NCBI RefSeq assembly: GCF_034440735.1
Contig: NZ_CP140098.1
Coordinates: forward strand, 1,171,501-1,235,500
Length of the DNA stretch: 64,000 nucleotides
Direction of reading: 5' to 3'
Source: Deinococcus sp. AB2017081
Lineage (GTDB): Bacteria; Deinococcota; Deinococci; Deinococcales; Deinococcaceae
The translations under genes and the position numbers were made by a program. The notes under the pieces are model-generated. The model did not search any database and was not told where the DNA came from. It worked only from the letters and a program-made list of their open reading frames with translations. This document shows positions 27,797 through 40,038 of the stretch, piece after piece. Numbering within the stretch: position 1 is the stretch's first letter; each line of letters begins with the position of its first letter.

Positions 27797-27995
27797 AACG
27801 GACTCCGAGTGAATCCCGCTCATGTGCGGGTTCGATCCGAAGGGAGAGGGAGACAGTTCAGATCAGCGGGAGCGGGATGCGCATCGGGTTCGCTTCCGGA
27901 TGAACGGGAACCGGACGAGATCCGTCTGACGGCGGGCCAGCCGGAATCAGGAATACCTCACCGGCCGCGCTGGACACGCATGCTACGCTGCCTGC
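27797..27995. repeat. Intergenic region with repeat-like block and hairpin
   Basis: No gene is seen. A stem-loop GAATCCCGC/GCGGGTTC (27811-27833, one bulge) follows the response regulator and may terminate it. Read on the minus strand, the stretch around 27890-27905 contains CCGGAAGCGAACCCGA, which resembles the start of the repeats at 61994 and 46335 (CCGGAGGCGAACCCGA and a variant). A -10 box TACGCT (27984-27989) for lptB ends the region. Confidence 0.45.
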
Positions 27996-28778
27996 GTGAC
28001 CCTGAGCGTCTCCCCGGAACCCGCTGCGCCCACCCTGCCGCTCTCCCAGACGCGGCCGGTGCTGAGCGCCCAGGGGCTGGGCAAGAGCTACGGCCGCCGG
28101 GCGGTCGTGCGCAACGTGAACTTCACCGTGAATCCCGGCGAGATCGTCGCGCTGTTCGGCCCCAACGGCGCGGGCAAGACCACGACCTTCTATATGGTGG
28201 TCGGCTTCGTGCGGCCCGGTGCGGGCCGGATCACCCTGGGCGAGCGCGACCTGACCCACCTGCCCATGCACGAACGTGCCCGCCTGGGCCTGGGCTACCT
28301 GCCGCAGGAGGCCAGCGCGTTCCGCAAGCTCACGGCGCGCGACAACCTGCTGGCCATCCTGGAGTACCAGAAGCTCTCCCGACCCGAGCAGGAGGCCCGC
28401 GCCGACGCCCTGCTGGCCGAATTCGGTCTGACGCACCTGGCGGGCAGCTACGCGTATCAGCTCTCCGGTGGGGAGCGCCGCCGCCTGGAACTCGCCCGTG
28501 CGCTGACCACCGACCCCGACTACCTGCTGCTCGACGAGCCCTTCACCGGCGTCGATCCCAAGAGCATCCGCGACATCCAGCGCCTGATCCGCGACCTGCG
28601 TGACCGGCGCGGCATCGGCGTGTTCATCACGGATCACAATGTCCGCGAGACCATCGCCCTGACCGACCGGGTGTACCTGATGTTCGATGGAGACGTGAAG
28701 TTCGAGGGCACGCCCCAGCAGTTCGCGCAGGACGAGGACGTCCGCCGCCATTACCTCGGCGACGACTTCGAGCTGTAA
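27996..28778 (+). CDS. lptB: LPS-export-type ABC transporter ATPase LptB
   Basis: The 260-residue ATPase has Walker [10 protein letters not shown], the signature [15 protein letters not shown] and Walker B YLLLDEPF. Specific LptB marks are [38 protein letters not shown] and RRHYLGDDF. In diderms LptB2 drives lipopolysaccharide export with LptFG; Deinococcus has an outer envelope but no classical LPS, so another envelope lipid may be moved (inference). It starts with GTG 6 nt after TACGCT, so the mRNA is leaderless. A DUF3084 gene follows after 12 nt. Confidence 0.93.
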   Translation: MTLSVSPEPAAPTLPLSQTRPVLSAQGLGKSYGRRAVVRNVNFTVNPGEIVALFGPNGAGKTTTFYMVVGFVRPGAGRITLGERDLTHLPMHERARLGLGYLPQEASAFRKLTARDNLLAILEYQKLSRPEQEARADALLAEFGLTHLAGSYAYQLSGGERRRLELARALTTDPDYLLLDEPFTGVDPKSIRDIQRLIRDLRDRRGIGVFITDHNVRETIALTDRVYLMFDGDVKFEGTPQQFAQDEDVRRHYLGDDFEL

Positions 28779-28790
28779 GGGAGGCGCGCC

Positions 28791-30575
28791 GTGCTGTGGG
28801 TCTTTCTGGCATTCGTGGTGCTGCTCTCCGGGGTGGTCGCCTATGCCGCCGATACCATCGCCAGGAAGGCGGGGCGCAAGCACATCCGCTGGTTCGGCCT
28901 GCGGCCCAAGACGACCGCGCTGGTCGTGGCGGTGCTGTCCGGCATGGGCATCTCGGCCGCGAGCCTGACTGCCTTCCTGCTGCTGAACAAGAACGCCGTG
29001 GACGTGATCGCGGCGGCCGACCAGCTGCGTCCCCAGCTCGAGTCGCTGCGCCAGGAATATGCGGCGGCCCAGGACGACCTGAAGGCCGCCAGTGCCGAGC
29101 GCGACCGGGCCCAGAAGGAGGCGCAGCGGCTGGGGCAGCTGCAGGAGGCCGCGCAGCGTGACCTGCGGGCCACCCGCGCCGACCTGAGCGCCGCGCAGCA
29201 GGCCGAGCAGCGCCTGAAGGCCGAGACCGCAGGCCTCCAGGGCCGCGTGAAGACCCTGACCAGCACCATCGGCACACTGGAGACCCGCGCCACGCAGAAC
29301 CGCACCAAGCTCCAGAACTCCGAGGCGGCCCTGAAGGCCAGCCGTGACCGTGCCCAGGCGCTGGATGCCCAGGTGCTGGACTTCCGTGCCCGGACAGCCC
29401 TGGCCCAGCAGGAGGCGCAGAACGCGCAGGACCGCGCCGCCGAGGTGCAGGCCCGTGCCGATCAGGCCCAGGCCCGCGCCGCGAGTGCCGAGGCTGCCGC
29501 CCGCGCGGCCCAGGCCCGCGCGACCCAGGTGCAGGCCCGCGCCGCGCAGGCCCAGACCGAGGCCCAGGTGGCCCTGGTCGCCGCGCAGGCCCAGGTGCAG
29601 GCGGCCCGCACCCAGGCGGCCGAGCTGCAGGTGCAGGTCGAGCAGCTCGGCACGTCCCGGCTGACCGCGCAGCGCAACCTGCAGGTGGCGACGGCCGCCC
29701 TGACCACGGCCCAGACCGCCCGCGCCCAGGCCGAGCGGCAGCGGCAGGCGGCCCAGCAGGCCCGCGACACCCTGGCGGCCGAGCGCACCCGCGTGGCCGC
29801 GCAGCGCGACCAGCTCGTCGCCGAGCGCGACCGCATCACGAAGCAGCGTGACCAGGCCCAGGGAGATCTGATCCTGCTGCAGCAGCAGCAGGTCAAGCTC
29901 AAGAGCAGCAACGACGCCCTGTCGCGGGAACTCGCCACCGCCCGCGCCACGCTGGGCCGCCTGCAGGACGAATACTCCAGCAGCCGCGCCGAGCTGAACG
30001 CCAGCCGCAACACCGACCTCACGTACCCGAAGAACGATCTGGTGTACGCGGCCGTGGTGCCCAGCGTGCGGAACCTCGACAGTTTCCTCAGGGACGCCGA
30101 GCGGGCCGCGCAGAACCGGGGGGCGCGGGGCACGCCCTCGGTGCGCCTGGCCTCCGGGGCCCGCTCGGCCCTGGAGACCAAACTGCGTGGCCTGAACGCC
30201 AGCACCTTCGTGCAGTGCCGCGCGGCCCAGAACGCCGCGCTGGGATTCCCGGTCGACCTCAGCTGCGACGCGCGTGCCAACAGCGTCCTGTTCCGGCAGG
30301 GCGAGGTCATCCGGCGGGTCAGCGTGAACCTGAAGGCCGAGCCGCGCGTCATCCAGGAGCAGATCAGCGAGCTGGTCAAGGACACCGTCGTGGACATCAC
30401 CACGCGCGGTGTGCCCGGCGAGTACATCGCCAACCAGGGTCTGGATGTCACGGAGTTCATCAATCTGCTCACCCGACTGAATGCCCGCACCGACGCCACG
30501 GCCGTGGTCGGCATCGCGCCGCGGGCGGACGTGAAACCGAGCACCCGGGTGGAGCTGTACCCCAGATTGCCGTGA
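28791..30575 (+). CDS. DUF3084 coiled-coil membrane protein
   Basis: This 594-residue protein has two N-terminal membrane helices ([18 protein letters not shown] and [25 protein letters not shown]) with the DUF3084 signature [16 protein letters not shown] between them. A very long Ala/Gln/Glu/Arg-rich coiled coil (about 75-410) follows, then a C-terminal alpha/beta domain (about 415-594, with [16 protein letters not shown]). DUF3084 proteins occur beside envelope genes in cyanobacteria and Deinococcus; their function is unknown. GTG at 28791 has AAGGGAGG 10 nt upstream. It is cotranscribed with lptB, which suggests an envelope role. Confidence 0.85.
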   Translation: MLWVFLAFVVLLSGVVAYAADTIARKAGRKHIRWFGLRPKTTALVVAVLSGMGISAASLTAFLLLNKNAVDVIAAADQLRPQLESLRQEYAAAQDDLKAASAERDRAQKEAQRLGQLQEAAQRDLRATRADLSAAQQAEQRLKAETAGLQGRVKTLTSTIGTLETRATQNRTKLQNSEAALKASRDRAQALDAQVLDFRARTALAQQEAQNAQDRAAEVQARADQAQARAASAEAAARAAQARATQVQARAAQAQTEAQVALVAAQAQVQAARTQAAELQVQVEQLGTSRLTAQRNLQVATAALTTAQTARAQAERQRQAAQQARDTLAAERTRVAAQRDQLVAERDRITKQRDQAQGDLILLQQQQVKLKSSNDALSRELATARATLGRLQDEYSSSRAELNASRNTDLTYPKNDLVYAAVVPSVRNLDSFLRDAERAAQNRGARGTPSVRLASGARSALETKLRGLNASTFVQCRAAQNAALGFPVDLSCDARANSVLFRQGEVIRRVSVNLKAEPRVIQEQISELVKDTVVDITTRGVPGEYIANQGLDVTEFINLLTRLNARTDATAVVGIAPRADVKPSTRVELYPRLP

Positions 30576-30630
30576 GCGTCCCCTGCACCGGGCCCAGAAG
30601 CCCGTCAGGCTGGGCCGCTAGACTCCATCC

Positions 30631-31821
30631 ATGCGTGCCCTGCTGCCCCTGACCGCCCTCCTCGCCTCTGCCGCCCAGGCCGCGCCGCTGCGCCTGGAGT
30701 TCTGGCATGCCATGGGCGGCGTCAAGGACACCGTGGCCGGCTACGCACGCGACTTCAATGCGTCCCAGTCGGCGTACGAGGTCGTGGCGGTGTCACATGC
30801 GAACTACCGCGAGCTGCTGCCGAAGTTCCAGAGTGCCGTCCGGGAGGGCCGCGCTCCTGCCCTGGCACAGCTGGAGTTCACGCAGTGGCCCGCGCTGGCC
30901 GCCCAGGGTGACCTGACGGAGCTGAACCGTGCCGTGGAGGCCCTGCCCGACGCCCTGAGCGGCGACGTCTACCCGGCGGTGTGGAAATCCGGGCAGCTGG
31001 CGGGCAAGACCTATGGCCTGCCTTGGAACGTGTCGGTGCCGGTGCTGCTGTACAACGCCGGGGCGCTGCGCAAGGCCGGCGTGAGCTTCCAGAACACCTG
31101 GACGGCGCTGGAGACGGCCAGCCGCACGCTCGCCACCGGGGGCCGCCGTCCGCTCATTGCGGCGGCCGATGCATGGACCTTCGAGGCCAATGTCCTGTCG
31201 CGCGGCGGGGCGCTGGCCGAGGGCAGCCGGCCCACGCTGAACAGCCCGGAGGCCATCCTGGCCCTGACCCAGCTGGCCCGCATGAGCGCCGCCGGGCTCG
31301 CGCAGCCGCGCACGCTGGACGACGCGACCCGTGGGGCCTTCGATTTCGCCCGTGGGCAGAACCTGTTCGTGCCGGCCAGCGTCGCCAACTGGAACGATGC
31401 CCGGCGCCTGCCGTTCTTCACCCTGGGGGTCGCGCCGTTTCCATGCGAGAAGTCTGGCTGCACCGTCCCGCTGGGTGGCGCGGTGCTGAGCGTGCCGCGC
31501 GGCACGACGGCCGCCGCACAGGCCGGGGCCGTGGCGTTCTGGCAGTACCTGATGGAACCGGCCCGCCTGAGCGGCTGGATCCAGACCACCGCGTACGCGC
31601 CCCCGCGCCGCGCCGTGGTGCCGCTGCTGGACGGGTGGTACACGCAGAACCCGCAGCTGCGCGCCGCCCACGCCCAGATGACCCGCGCGGTGCCGCGCCC
31701 GACCGTGCCCGCGTATGCCCGCTGGACGGCGCTGATCGAGCAGGCGATCACGCGGGCCACCACCGGTCAGGTCAGTGCCAGGGTCGCGCTGGACGATGCC
31801 CAGCGTGAGGCGCTGCGGTAG
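30631..31821 (+). CDS. Orphan sugar ABC transporter substrate-binding protein (UgpB-like)
   Basis: The 396-residue secreted protein has a signal peptide (MRALLPLTALLASAAQA) and then LRLEFWHAMGG, the start typical of extracellular solute-binding family 1 proteins for sugars and glycerol-3-phosphate. GLPWNVSVPVLLYNAGALRKAG is the conserved hinge block. Two Cys (PCEKSGC) could form a disulfide. No permease or ATPase gene is adjacent, so it must serve a transporter encoded elsewhere. TAGACT at 30619-30624 lies 6 nt before the ATG (leaderless). Confidence 0.88.
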   Translation: MRALLPLTALLASAAQAAPLRLEFWHAMGGVKDTVAGYARDFNASQSAYEVVAVSHANYRELLPKFQSAVREGRAPALAQLEFTQWPALAAQGDLTELNRAVEALPDALSGDVYPAVWKSGQLAGKTYGLPWNVSVPVLLYNAGALRKAGVSFQNTWTALETASRTLATGGRRPLIAAADAWTFEANVLSRGGALAEGSRPTLNSPEAILALTQLARMSAAGLAQPRTLDDATRGAFDFARGQNLFVPASVANWNDARRLPFFTLGVAPFPCEKSGCTVPLGGAVLSVPRGTTAAAQAGAVAFWQYLMEPARLSGWIQTTAYAPPRRAVVPLLDGWYTQNPQLRAAHAQMTRAVPRPTVPAYARWTALIEQAITRATTGQVSARVALDDAQREALR

Positions 31822-31826
31822 CGCCA

Positions 31827-31925
31827 GGAGCCGCACGCACTGATCACGCCGCGATCACGCCCGGCGCCGTACCCTGAGGCTGCACGGGCCTGAGGACACC
31901 ACAGCTCCTCAGCGCGTGCGGCTCC
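31827..31925. repeat. 99-bp element bounded by 12-bp perfect inverted repeats
   Basis: GGAGCCGCACGC (31827-31838) is perfectly matched by GCGTGCGGCTCC (31914-31925). The interior contains a tandem GATCACGCC pair (GATCACGCC-GC-GATCACGCC). It has no open frame of note. It could be a small non-coding repeat, a MITE-like remnant or a long hairpin at the end of the binding-protein transcript. Confidence 0.45.
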
Positions 31926-31948
31926 CGGGGGGGAGTGGATGCAGCACA

Positions 31949-31984
31949 CCACGCGGGAACGGTCGGGGGGCCGTTCCCGCGTGG
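31949..31984. terminator. Bidirectional stem-loop, 14-bp perfect stem
   Basis: CCACGCGGGAACGG (31949-31962) pairs perfectly with CCGTTCCCGCGTGG (31971-31984) around an 8-nt G-rich loop, between the convergent binding-protein gene and the aminotransferase gene. No U tract follows. Confidence 0.75.
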
Positions 31985-32009
31985 ATCGTGGATGCTCTGG
32001 CCGGGACGA

Positions 32010-33218
32010 TCAGGCCAGCGCGTCCCGGACGGTGTCGCCCAGCGCCCGGATGCCCGTCTCGATCTGCTCTGGTGTGGCCGTGCAGTAGCTCAGGCGCATG
32101 GTGTTCTCGCCGCCGCCCAGCGCGTAGAAGGGACGGCCGGGCACGTACGCGACCCTGCGCTCGACCGCGCGGGGCAACATGGCCTGGGTGTCGAGCCCTG
32201 CCGGCAGCGTGACCCACAGGAACATGCCACCCTCGGGGACGGTGTGGTGCACGCCTGTCGGAAAATCGGCGGCGATCCGGGTCATCATGTGCCGCGCCCG
32301 CTCGCCGTAGGCCGCCTTCACGGTCTCGATCTGGCGCGGCAGGATGGGCAGCAGTTCCGTGATGACCATCTGGTTCAGGGTGGGCGTGTGCAGGTCCGCG
32401 CCCTGTTTGGCCTGGATCAGTTTCTGGATGACCGGCCGGGCGGCCTGCACCCACGCGTCGCGCAGGCCCGGCACCAGGGTCTTGCTGAACGAACTGCTGT
32501 AGATGACATGGTTCCGGTCGACGTCGCCCGCGAGTTCCAGGCCCAGCGCGTACAGGCTGGGCAGGGCCTCGCCGGTGAAGCGCAGCGCTCCGTACGGATC
32601 GTCCTCGATGACCAGCACACCGTACTGCGCCGTGAGTTCGACCAGCCGGCGGCGGCGGGCGAGGTTCAGGGTGCGTCCCGTGGGGTTCTGGAAATTGGGC
32701 ACGGCGTACAGCAGCTTGGCCCGCGTGGTCTTCAGGATGTCCTCCAGCGCATCCACGTCGATGCCGCCGTCATCGGTCGGGAGCTGCACGTAGTTCGGCA
32801 GGTACGGCTGGAAGGACTGCAGGGCACCCAGGTACGTGGGAGCCTCGACCAGCACCGTGTCGCCCTCGCTGATCAGGATCTTGCCCAGCAGATCGAGCCC
32901 CTGCTGGCTGCCGGTCACGATCTGCACGTTGCTGGCGGGAATGCCGCCCTGCGCGGCGATCCACTCACGCAGCGGCAGGTGACCCTCGGTGGTCGAGTAC
33001 TGCAGTGCGGCCGGGCCGGCGGTGTCCAGCACCCGGGCGGTGGCCGCCTTCACGTCGTCCAGCGGGAACAGTTCCGGCGCGGGCAGGCCCCCGGCGAAGC
33101 TGATCACGTCCGGCTGCTGCGTGACCTTCAGGATCTCGCGGATGGCGCTGGCGGTCATGCCACGCACGCGTGTGGCGAAGGCCGCCTGGAAGTCCAGGGA
33201 GGGAAGCGTGGAGGTCAT
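32010..33218 (-). CDS. PLP aminotransferase, LysN-like (2-aminoadipate aminotransferase type)
   Basis: This 402-residue fold-type I aminotransferase has SFAGGLPAPELFP near the N-terminus, QYSTTEGHLPLREW, TGSQQGLDLLGK, PNFQNPTGRTL and the PLP lysine in SSSFSKTLVPGLR. The SFAGGLPAPELFP block matches the Thermus LysN enzyme, which acts in lysine synthesis by the alpha-aminoadipate route and also on leucine and aromatic substrates. I chose the ATG at 33218 because TAGGAT lies exactly 7 nt before it (leaderless); an ATG at 33227 overlaps that box. Other lysine genes are not in the window, so the pathway is inferred. Confidence 0.85.
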   Translation of the reverse strand: MTSTLPSLDFQAAFATRVRGMTASAIREILKVTQQPDVISFAGGLPAPELFPLDDVKAATARVLDTAGPAALQYSTTEGHLPLREWIAAQGGIPASNVQIVTGSQQGLDLLGKILISEGDTVLVEAPTYLGALQSFQPYLPNYVQLPTDDGGIDVDALEDILKTTRAKLLYAVPNFQNPTGRTLNLARRRRLVELTAQYGVLVIEDDPYGALRFTGEALPSLYALGLELAGDVDRNHVIYSSSFSKTLVPGLRDAWVQAARPVIQKLIQAKQGADLHTPTLNQMVITELLPILPRQIETVKAAYGERARHMMTRIAADFPTGVHHTVPEGGMFLWVTLPAGLDTQAMLPRAVERRVAYVPGRPFYALGGGENTMRLSYCTATPEQIETGIRALGDTVRDALA

Positions 33219-33270
33219 GTCCGTCATCCTACGCTGCCACCCGCAGGCCGCAGCGGGCTGGACGTATCCG

Positions 33271-33299
33271 TTCGGCCCGTCAGGGTGGACGGGTACACT
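33271..33299 (+). promoter_or_regulatory. fba promoter
   Basis: TTCGGC (33271-33276), a 17-nt spacer and TACACT (33294-33299) precede the aldolase gene. The -35 match is weak; the -10 box is good. The transcript would have a short leader with AAGGAGG. Confidence 0.5.
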
Positions 33300-33322
33300 G
33301 TCAGGGCTCAAGGAGGCACAGC

Positions 33323-34240
33323 ATGCTCGTCACCGGTAATGACATCCTGGTTCCCGCCCGCGCCGGCAAGTATGGCGTCGGCTCGTTCAACACCAACAAC
33401 ATGGAGATCACGCAGGCGATCATCCACACCGCCGAGAAGCTCCGTAGTCCGGTCATGGTGCAGATGTCCGAGGGTGCCATCAAGTACGGCGGACAGGATC
33501 TGGCGAACATCGTCATCGATCTCGCGCAGCGGGCCACGGTGCCGGTCGCGCTGCACCTGGACCACGGCAGCTCCTACGAGTCGGCGCTGAAGGCGATCAA
33601 GATGGGCTTCACGAGCATCATGATCGACGCCTCGCACCACGGCTTCGACGAGAACGTCCACGAAACGAAACGGGTCGTGGAGGCCGCGCACGCCATGGGT
33701 ATCAGCGTGGAGGCCGAACTCGGTCGCCTGGGCGGCATCGAGGAGCACATCGTCGTGGACGAGAAGGACGCCTTCCTGACCGATCCCGAGGAGGCCGTGC
33801 AGTTCGTCGAGCAGACCGGCACCGACTACCTGGCCATCGCCATCGGCACCAGCCACGGCGCGTTCAAGGGCAAGGGCCGGCCGTACATCGATCAGGCGCG
33901 TATCGTGAAGATCGGTGAACTGCTGGGTGTCCCGCTGGTCGCGCACGGCAGCAGCGGCGTACCGCAGGAGATCGTGGAGCGCTTCCGCGCCGCCGGCGGG
34001 CAGATCGGCGACGCCGCCGGCATCGCGGACGACGACCTGAAAGAGGCGTGCCAGCATGGCATCGCCAAGGTCAACGTGGACACCGATCTGCGGCTGGCGA
34101 GCACCGTGGGCATCCGTGAGGCGCTCGCGGCGAATCCCAAGGAATTCGATCCCCGCAAGATCTTCGGGCCGGCAAGAGATGTGATGGCCCAGGTCATCGA
34201 GCACAAGATGCGTGTGCTGGGCAGCGTCGGCAAGGCCTGA
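33323..34240 (+). CDS. fba: Class II fructose-bisphosphate aldolase
   Basis: This 305-residue zinc enzyme interconverts fructose-1,6-bisphosphate with dihydroxyacetone phosphate and glyceraldehyde-3-phosphate in glycolysis and gluconeogenesis. GSFNTNNME, the HLDHGSS motif with catalytic-type Asp80 and zinc His81, ELGRLGGIEEH, GTSHGAFKG and AHGSSGVP are diagnostic, and NVDTDLR closes the phosphate site. A strong binding site AAGGAGG stands before the ATG at 33323. It is transcribed alone. Confidence 0.96.
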   Translation: MLVTGNDILVPARAGKYGVGSFNTNNMEITQAIIHTAEKLRSPVMVQMSEGAIKYGGQDLANIVIDLAQRATVPVALHLDHGSSYESALKAIKMGFTSIMIDASHHGFDENVHETKRVVEAAHAMGISVEAELGRLGGIEEHIVVDEKDAFLTDPEEAVQFVEQTGTDYLAIAIGTSHGAFKGKGRPYIDQARIVKIGELLGVPLVAHGSSGVPQEIVERFRAAGGQIGDAAGIADDDLKEACQHGIAKVNVDTDLRLASTVGIREALAANPKEFDPRKIFGPARDVMAQVIEHKMRVLGSVGKA

Positions 34241-34265
34241 AGCACGCCCTGACCCGACGCCCCGA

Positions 34266-34280
34266 GGCCGGACTCCGGCC
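34266..34280 (+). terminator. Palindromic hairpin after fba
   Basis: GGCCGG-ACT-CCGGCC folds into a 6-bp stem with a 3-nt loop 25 nt after the fba stop, followed by a run of C. Confidence 0.5.
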
Positions 34281-34353
34281 CCCCCCACGCCCCCACTGAT
34301 CCCCCGCCGCGCTGCGGGGAATTCTCACCCGGCCGCCTTATGCTCGCTACTGC

Positions 34354-35064
34354 ATGAAGGCGGCCTTTTTCCTGCTCCCACTGTTGCTCCTGAGCGCCAC
34401 TCCAAGCGCCCAGGGCAGTCCTGCCATGCCGCCGCTGGCCAGCGGGTGGCAGGCCCGGCTGTCGTCCATGCTGCCGGGAGCAGGGCAGCCCGCGGACATC
34501 ATGAGCCGGCAGCCGAGTATCTCGGTGGTGGATCTGCAGCGCCGGGTGGTGAACGTGCAGGGCGATCCGGCCGCGCTGAACCGGGTGCTGTCGGACGTAC
34601 AGAGCGGTGTGAAACCCACCTACGACAAGCGCCTGAACATCACGCCGGACGAATTCGCACGGTATCTGGTGTTCCAGCAGGTGCTCAAGCCGGCGGGCCG
34701 GAGCATCCGGCTGCCGGTGGCGCGCGACGCGAGCCGCGTGAGTTTCGGGGACACGGCCGACCTCAGGGGCGTCCTGAAAGGCGTGTATATCGACCTCAAG
34801 ACCGGCGAGGTGCACAGCCCGGAGGGCTACTCGGCGCGGCCTGTGAACGTGCCGCCCAGCCTGGCCCCGGACAGCACGTTGCGGGTGTTGAACGGCTTCC
34901 TGTGGAAGGTCAAGGGCAACGACTCGCGGGTCGGCACCGGCGTGAACGGCACCCTGAACCTGCTGCAACTCGAGGACGGGCAGATCATCCTGAGTTACAA
35001 GCGCACCAGCATGATCAGAAATGTCCTGAACCAGGGCGAGATCATCCTGCGCTACCGCCGCTGA
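34354..35064 (+). CDS. Secreted protein of unknown function
   Basis: The 236-residue product begins with a signal peptide (MKAAFFLLPLLLLSATPSAQG). The mature part has no Cys and no recognised domain. A stretch YDKRLNITPDEFARYLVFQQVLKPAG looks helical and the C-terminal half (VLNGFLWKVKGNDSRVGTG, NLLQLEDGQIILSYKRT) beta-rich. I do not recognise the family. TATGCT (34339-34344) lies 9 nt before the ATG, so the mRNA is leaderless or nearly so. It sits between fba and a subtilase. Confidence 0.8.
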   Translation: MKAAFFLLPLLLLSATPSAQGSPAMPPLASGWQARLSSMLPGAGQPADIMSRQPSISVVDLQRRVVNVQGDPAALNRVLSDVQSGVKPTYDKRLNITPDEFARYLVFQQVLKPAGRSIRLPVARDASRVSFGDTADLRGVLKGVYIDLKTGEVHSPEGYSARPVNVPPSLAPDSTLRVLNGFLWKVKGNDSRVGTGVNGTLNLLQLEDGQIILSYKRTSMIRNVLNQGEIILRYRR

Positions 35065-35215
35065 GCACCGTTGCCCGGCCACTGTGCCGTGGCGGCAGCG
35101 CCCGGTTCATCCCCCCCAGCGGCCCCCATCAGTCTGATGACCCCCTGACCCCGGTTCAAGGGTTCCTCACGTGACATTCAGGGCGGGTCACGCGCGGCCC
35201 GCTACGCTGACGTTC

Positions 35216-37999
<2,784 letters not shown>

Positions 38000-38120
38000 C
38001 GGCCACGCGGCACGGTGGGGGAGGGCCTGGGATCAGGTGCCTCCCCCTGTGCGCTGCTTTCCCAGCCTTCCTTGATCCTCCTGCCACCTGCACCGCGCTG
38101 CCCCCGGTCACACTGCGGCC

Positions 38121-38534
38121 ATGACGAAGCTCTCGGACATCATGACCATGCAGCTCACCACCACCGATGCCCAGGCCACCCTGAAAGAGGTCGCGGGCCT
38201 GATGGCGCAGGAGGACATCGGCAGTGTCCTGATCATGGACGGTGACCACCTGCGCGGGATCATCACGGACCGGGACATCGTCGTGCGGGCGGTGGCCTTC
38301 GGGCACGACTTCGGCACGCCCGTGACCGACTACACGACTGGCGACGTGTACACCATGGACGCCGATACCGACGTAAAGGACGCCGCGCGGGAGATGGCGG
38401 CGCGCCAGATCCGGCGTCTGCCCGTGACCCGTGACGGCCGGGTCGTGGGGATCGTCAGTCTGGCCGACCTCGCGAACCTGGAGGGCAGCAGCGCCGACCA
38501 GACCGCACTGGAGGGCATCAGCAAACCGAGCTGA
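38121..38534 (+). CDS. CBS-domain pair protein
   Basis: The 137-residue protein is a tandem CBS (Bateman) module and little else. CBS1 runs about 5-60 (IMTMQLTTTDAQATLKEV, GIITDRDIVVRAV), CBS2 about 75-130 (VYTMDADTDVKDAAREMAARQIRRLPV, GIVSLADL). Such stand-alone modules bind adenine nucleotides and may sense energy state. CACACT lies 6 nt before the ATG and no binding site is seen, so it fits the leaderless pattern. The partner is unknown. Confidence 0.88.
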   Translation: MTKLSDIMTMQLTTTDAQATLKEVAGLMAQEDIGSVLIMDGDHLRGIITDRDIVVRAVAFGHDFGTPVTDYTTGDVYTMDADTDVKDAAREMAARQIRRLPVTRDGRVVGIVSLADLANLEGSSADQTALEGISKPS

Positions 38535-38553
38535 GCGCCCCCGTCCTGCCGTC

Positions 38554-38937
38554 TCACCGCCGGCGCCGTGCCATGAGCACGCCCGCGGCCAGCACGCCCA
38601 GGAGCAGTTCCCAGACCTCCACGCCCAGGCCGGTCAGCCGTTCGAGGCCCGTGACCGCCATGACCGCCGCGATCACCACCCACACGGCCAGATTGCGCGG
38701 GACGCGGCCTGCTGTGCGCCATACCTGCACGGCGTGAAGGACGGCCACGATCAGCGGGAGGATCAGCACGGCGGCCCACGCCCGGCCGGCCACGGCAGCG
38801 GTCGCTTCGGGAGCGAACCGTCCCAGGAGCAGCGAGCCCGCACCCAACAGCAGCGCGGTGGCCACGAGGGTCGAGCGCGGCACGCGGCCGGTCGTGGAGT
38901 GATCAGGGCGGGGAGTGGGGGAGCGCATCTCATTCAT
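38554..38937 (-). CDS. Small membrane protein of unknown function
   Basis: The 127-residue protein has a polar basic N-terminus and four predicted membrane helices (STLVATALLLGAGSLLLG, AWAAVLILPLIVAVLHAV, NLAVWVVIAAVMAVTG, VWELLLGVLAAGVLM) and ends in a basic tail ARRRR. I recognise no family. It converges on the CBS gene with 19 nt between stops. The ATG at 38937 is preceded at 6 nt by CATCCT, a poor -10 match, and no binding site is seen. Confidence 0.7.
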   Translation of the reverse strand: MNEMRSPTPRPDHSTTGRVPRSTLVATALLLGAGSLLLGRFAPEATAAVAGRAWAAVLILPLIVAVLHAVQVWRTAGRVPRNLAVWVVIAAVMAVTGLERLTGLGVEVWELLLGVLAAGVLMARRRR

Positions 38938-39026
38938 GGCCCCAGGATGCCCGTGCGGGCGTCGCCGCCCCAGTGCCGGGTGTCAGGGCCGGGACATGAC
39001 AGACGTCACCCCTGGAGCACACGTGA

Positions 39027-39058
39027 ACGCCCGCCCGGCGTGATGCGCGGGCGGGCGT
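39027..39058 (-). terminator. Terminator of the dnaK-dnaJ operon
   Basis: ACGCCCGCCC (39027-39036) pairs with GGGCGGGCGT (39049-39058) around a 12-nt loop, 14 nt past the dnaJ stop. Confidence 0.7.
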
Positions 39059-39071
39059 CCGGTCGTGGTGC

Positions 39072-39998
39072 TCACTGTGCCAGGTCGCGCAGCTGCCGGT
39101 ACAGCTCCTTCTCCTCGTCCGTCAGGGACTTGGGCACGGTCACGTTCAGGCGCACGTAGAGGTCGCCGCGGGTGCCGTCCTTGCGCGGCCAGCCCTGCCC
39201 GCGCAGACGCATGCGCCGCCCGCCACTGGAGCCTGCCGGGACGCTCAGCTGCCCCGCCCCACCGCTGATGGTCTGCACCTTCACGTCGCCGCCCAGCGCC
39301 GCCACGGGCGCGGGCACGTCCACGCTGGTCGTCAGGTGGTCGCCGTCCAGCTCGAAGCGGGCGTCCTCCAGCACGCGGATGGTGAGCAGCACGTCGCCGC
39401 CGCCGGGGCCCTGGCCGGCCAGCCGCAGCCGGGCCCCGTCGCGGGTGCCGGCCGGGACGCGCAGCGACAGGCGCTTGCCGTCCACGTTGATGACCTCGTC
39501 GCTGCCGGCGTAGGCCTCCTCCAGCGTCACCTGGAGTTCGCCCTCCACGTTCTGCACGAACCGCCTTCCGCCGCCCAGGCCCCCGCCGCCCAGCAGGTCG
39601 TCCAGGTTCACCTGCTGCCCGGCCGGGTTGCGGAAGCCCCCGGTCGCCGCCGCGCCGCGCCCCCCCATGCCGAACAGGCCCTGGAAGAAGTCGCTGAACT
39701 GGCTGGGGTCGAAGCCCGAGAAGTCCCCGCCCTGGAAGCCGCCGGCTCCGCCCGGGCCGCCGTACCCGGGCGGCACCTGCCCGGTGTGCCCGAACTGGTC
39801 GTACACCTTGCGCTTCTCCGGGTCGCTCAGCACCGCGTACGCCTCGCCGATCTCCTTGAAGCGCTCGGCGGCCCGCTCGTCGCCGGCGTTCTTGTCCGGG
39901 TGGTACTGCTTGGCGAGCTTGCGGTACGCGCTCTTGATGTCCGCCTCGGACGCGCTGCGGGGCACGCCCAGGACGTCGTAGTACTCCTTGTAGGCCAT
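39072..39998 (-). CDS. dnaJ: DnaJ-family co-chaperone without zinc finger (CbpA type)
   Basis: This 308-residue J protein stimulates the DnaK ATPase and delivers substrates. The J domain (about 1-70) has YYDVLGV and the essential HPD in YHPDKN. A Gly/Phe-rich region (about 78-165) follows, and two beta-sandwich substrate domains end in [18 protein letters not shown]. The CxxCxGxG zinc fingers of canonical DnaJ are missing, so it is a class II (CbpA-like) protein. GGGAGG precedes the ATG. It is the last gene of the heat-shock operon and is followed by a stem-loop. Confidence 0.95.
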   Translation of the reverse strand: MAYKEYYDVLGVPRSASEADIKSAYRKLAKQYHPDKNAGDERAAERFKEIGEAYAVLSDPEKRKVYDQFGHTGQVPPGYGGPGGAGGFQGGDFSGFDPSQFSDFFQGLFGMGGRGAAATGGFRNPAGQQVNLDDLLGGGGLGGGRRFVQNVEGELQVTLEEAYAGSDEVINVDGKRLSLRVPAGTRDGARLRLAGQGPGGGDVLLTIRVLEDARFELDGDHLTTSVDVPAPVAALGGDVKVQTISGGAGQLSVPAGSSGGRRMRLRGQGWPRKDGTRGDLYVRLNVTVPKSLTDEEKELYRQLRDLAQ

Positions 39999-40038
39999 GC
40001 GAACCTCCCTGCGGTCGGTGGTCTGGGTGTGTGAGGGT

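Noticed and set aside
27811..27840. GCGGGTTCGATCC resembles a tRNA T arm
   Set aside because: The stem pairs with CCCGC just upstream to form a simple hairpin; no acceptor stem, D arm, anticodon arm or CCA-like end is present.
34241..35174. Possible second rightward gene overlapping the fba end and the secreted protein
   Set aside because: Translation is low-complexity Arg/Ala/Gly; the signal-peptide frame at 34354 is far more protein-like.
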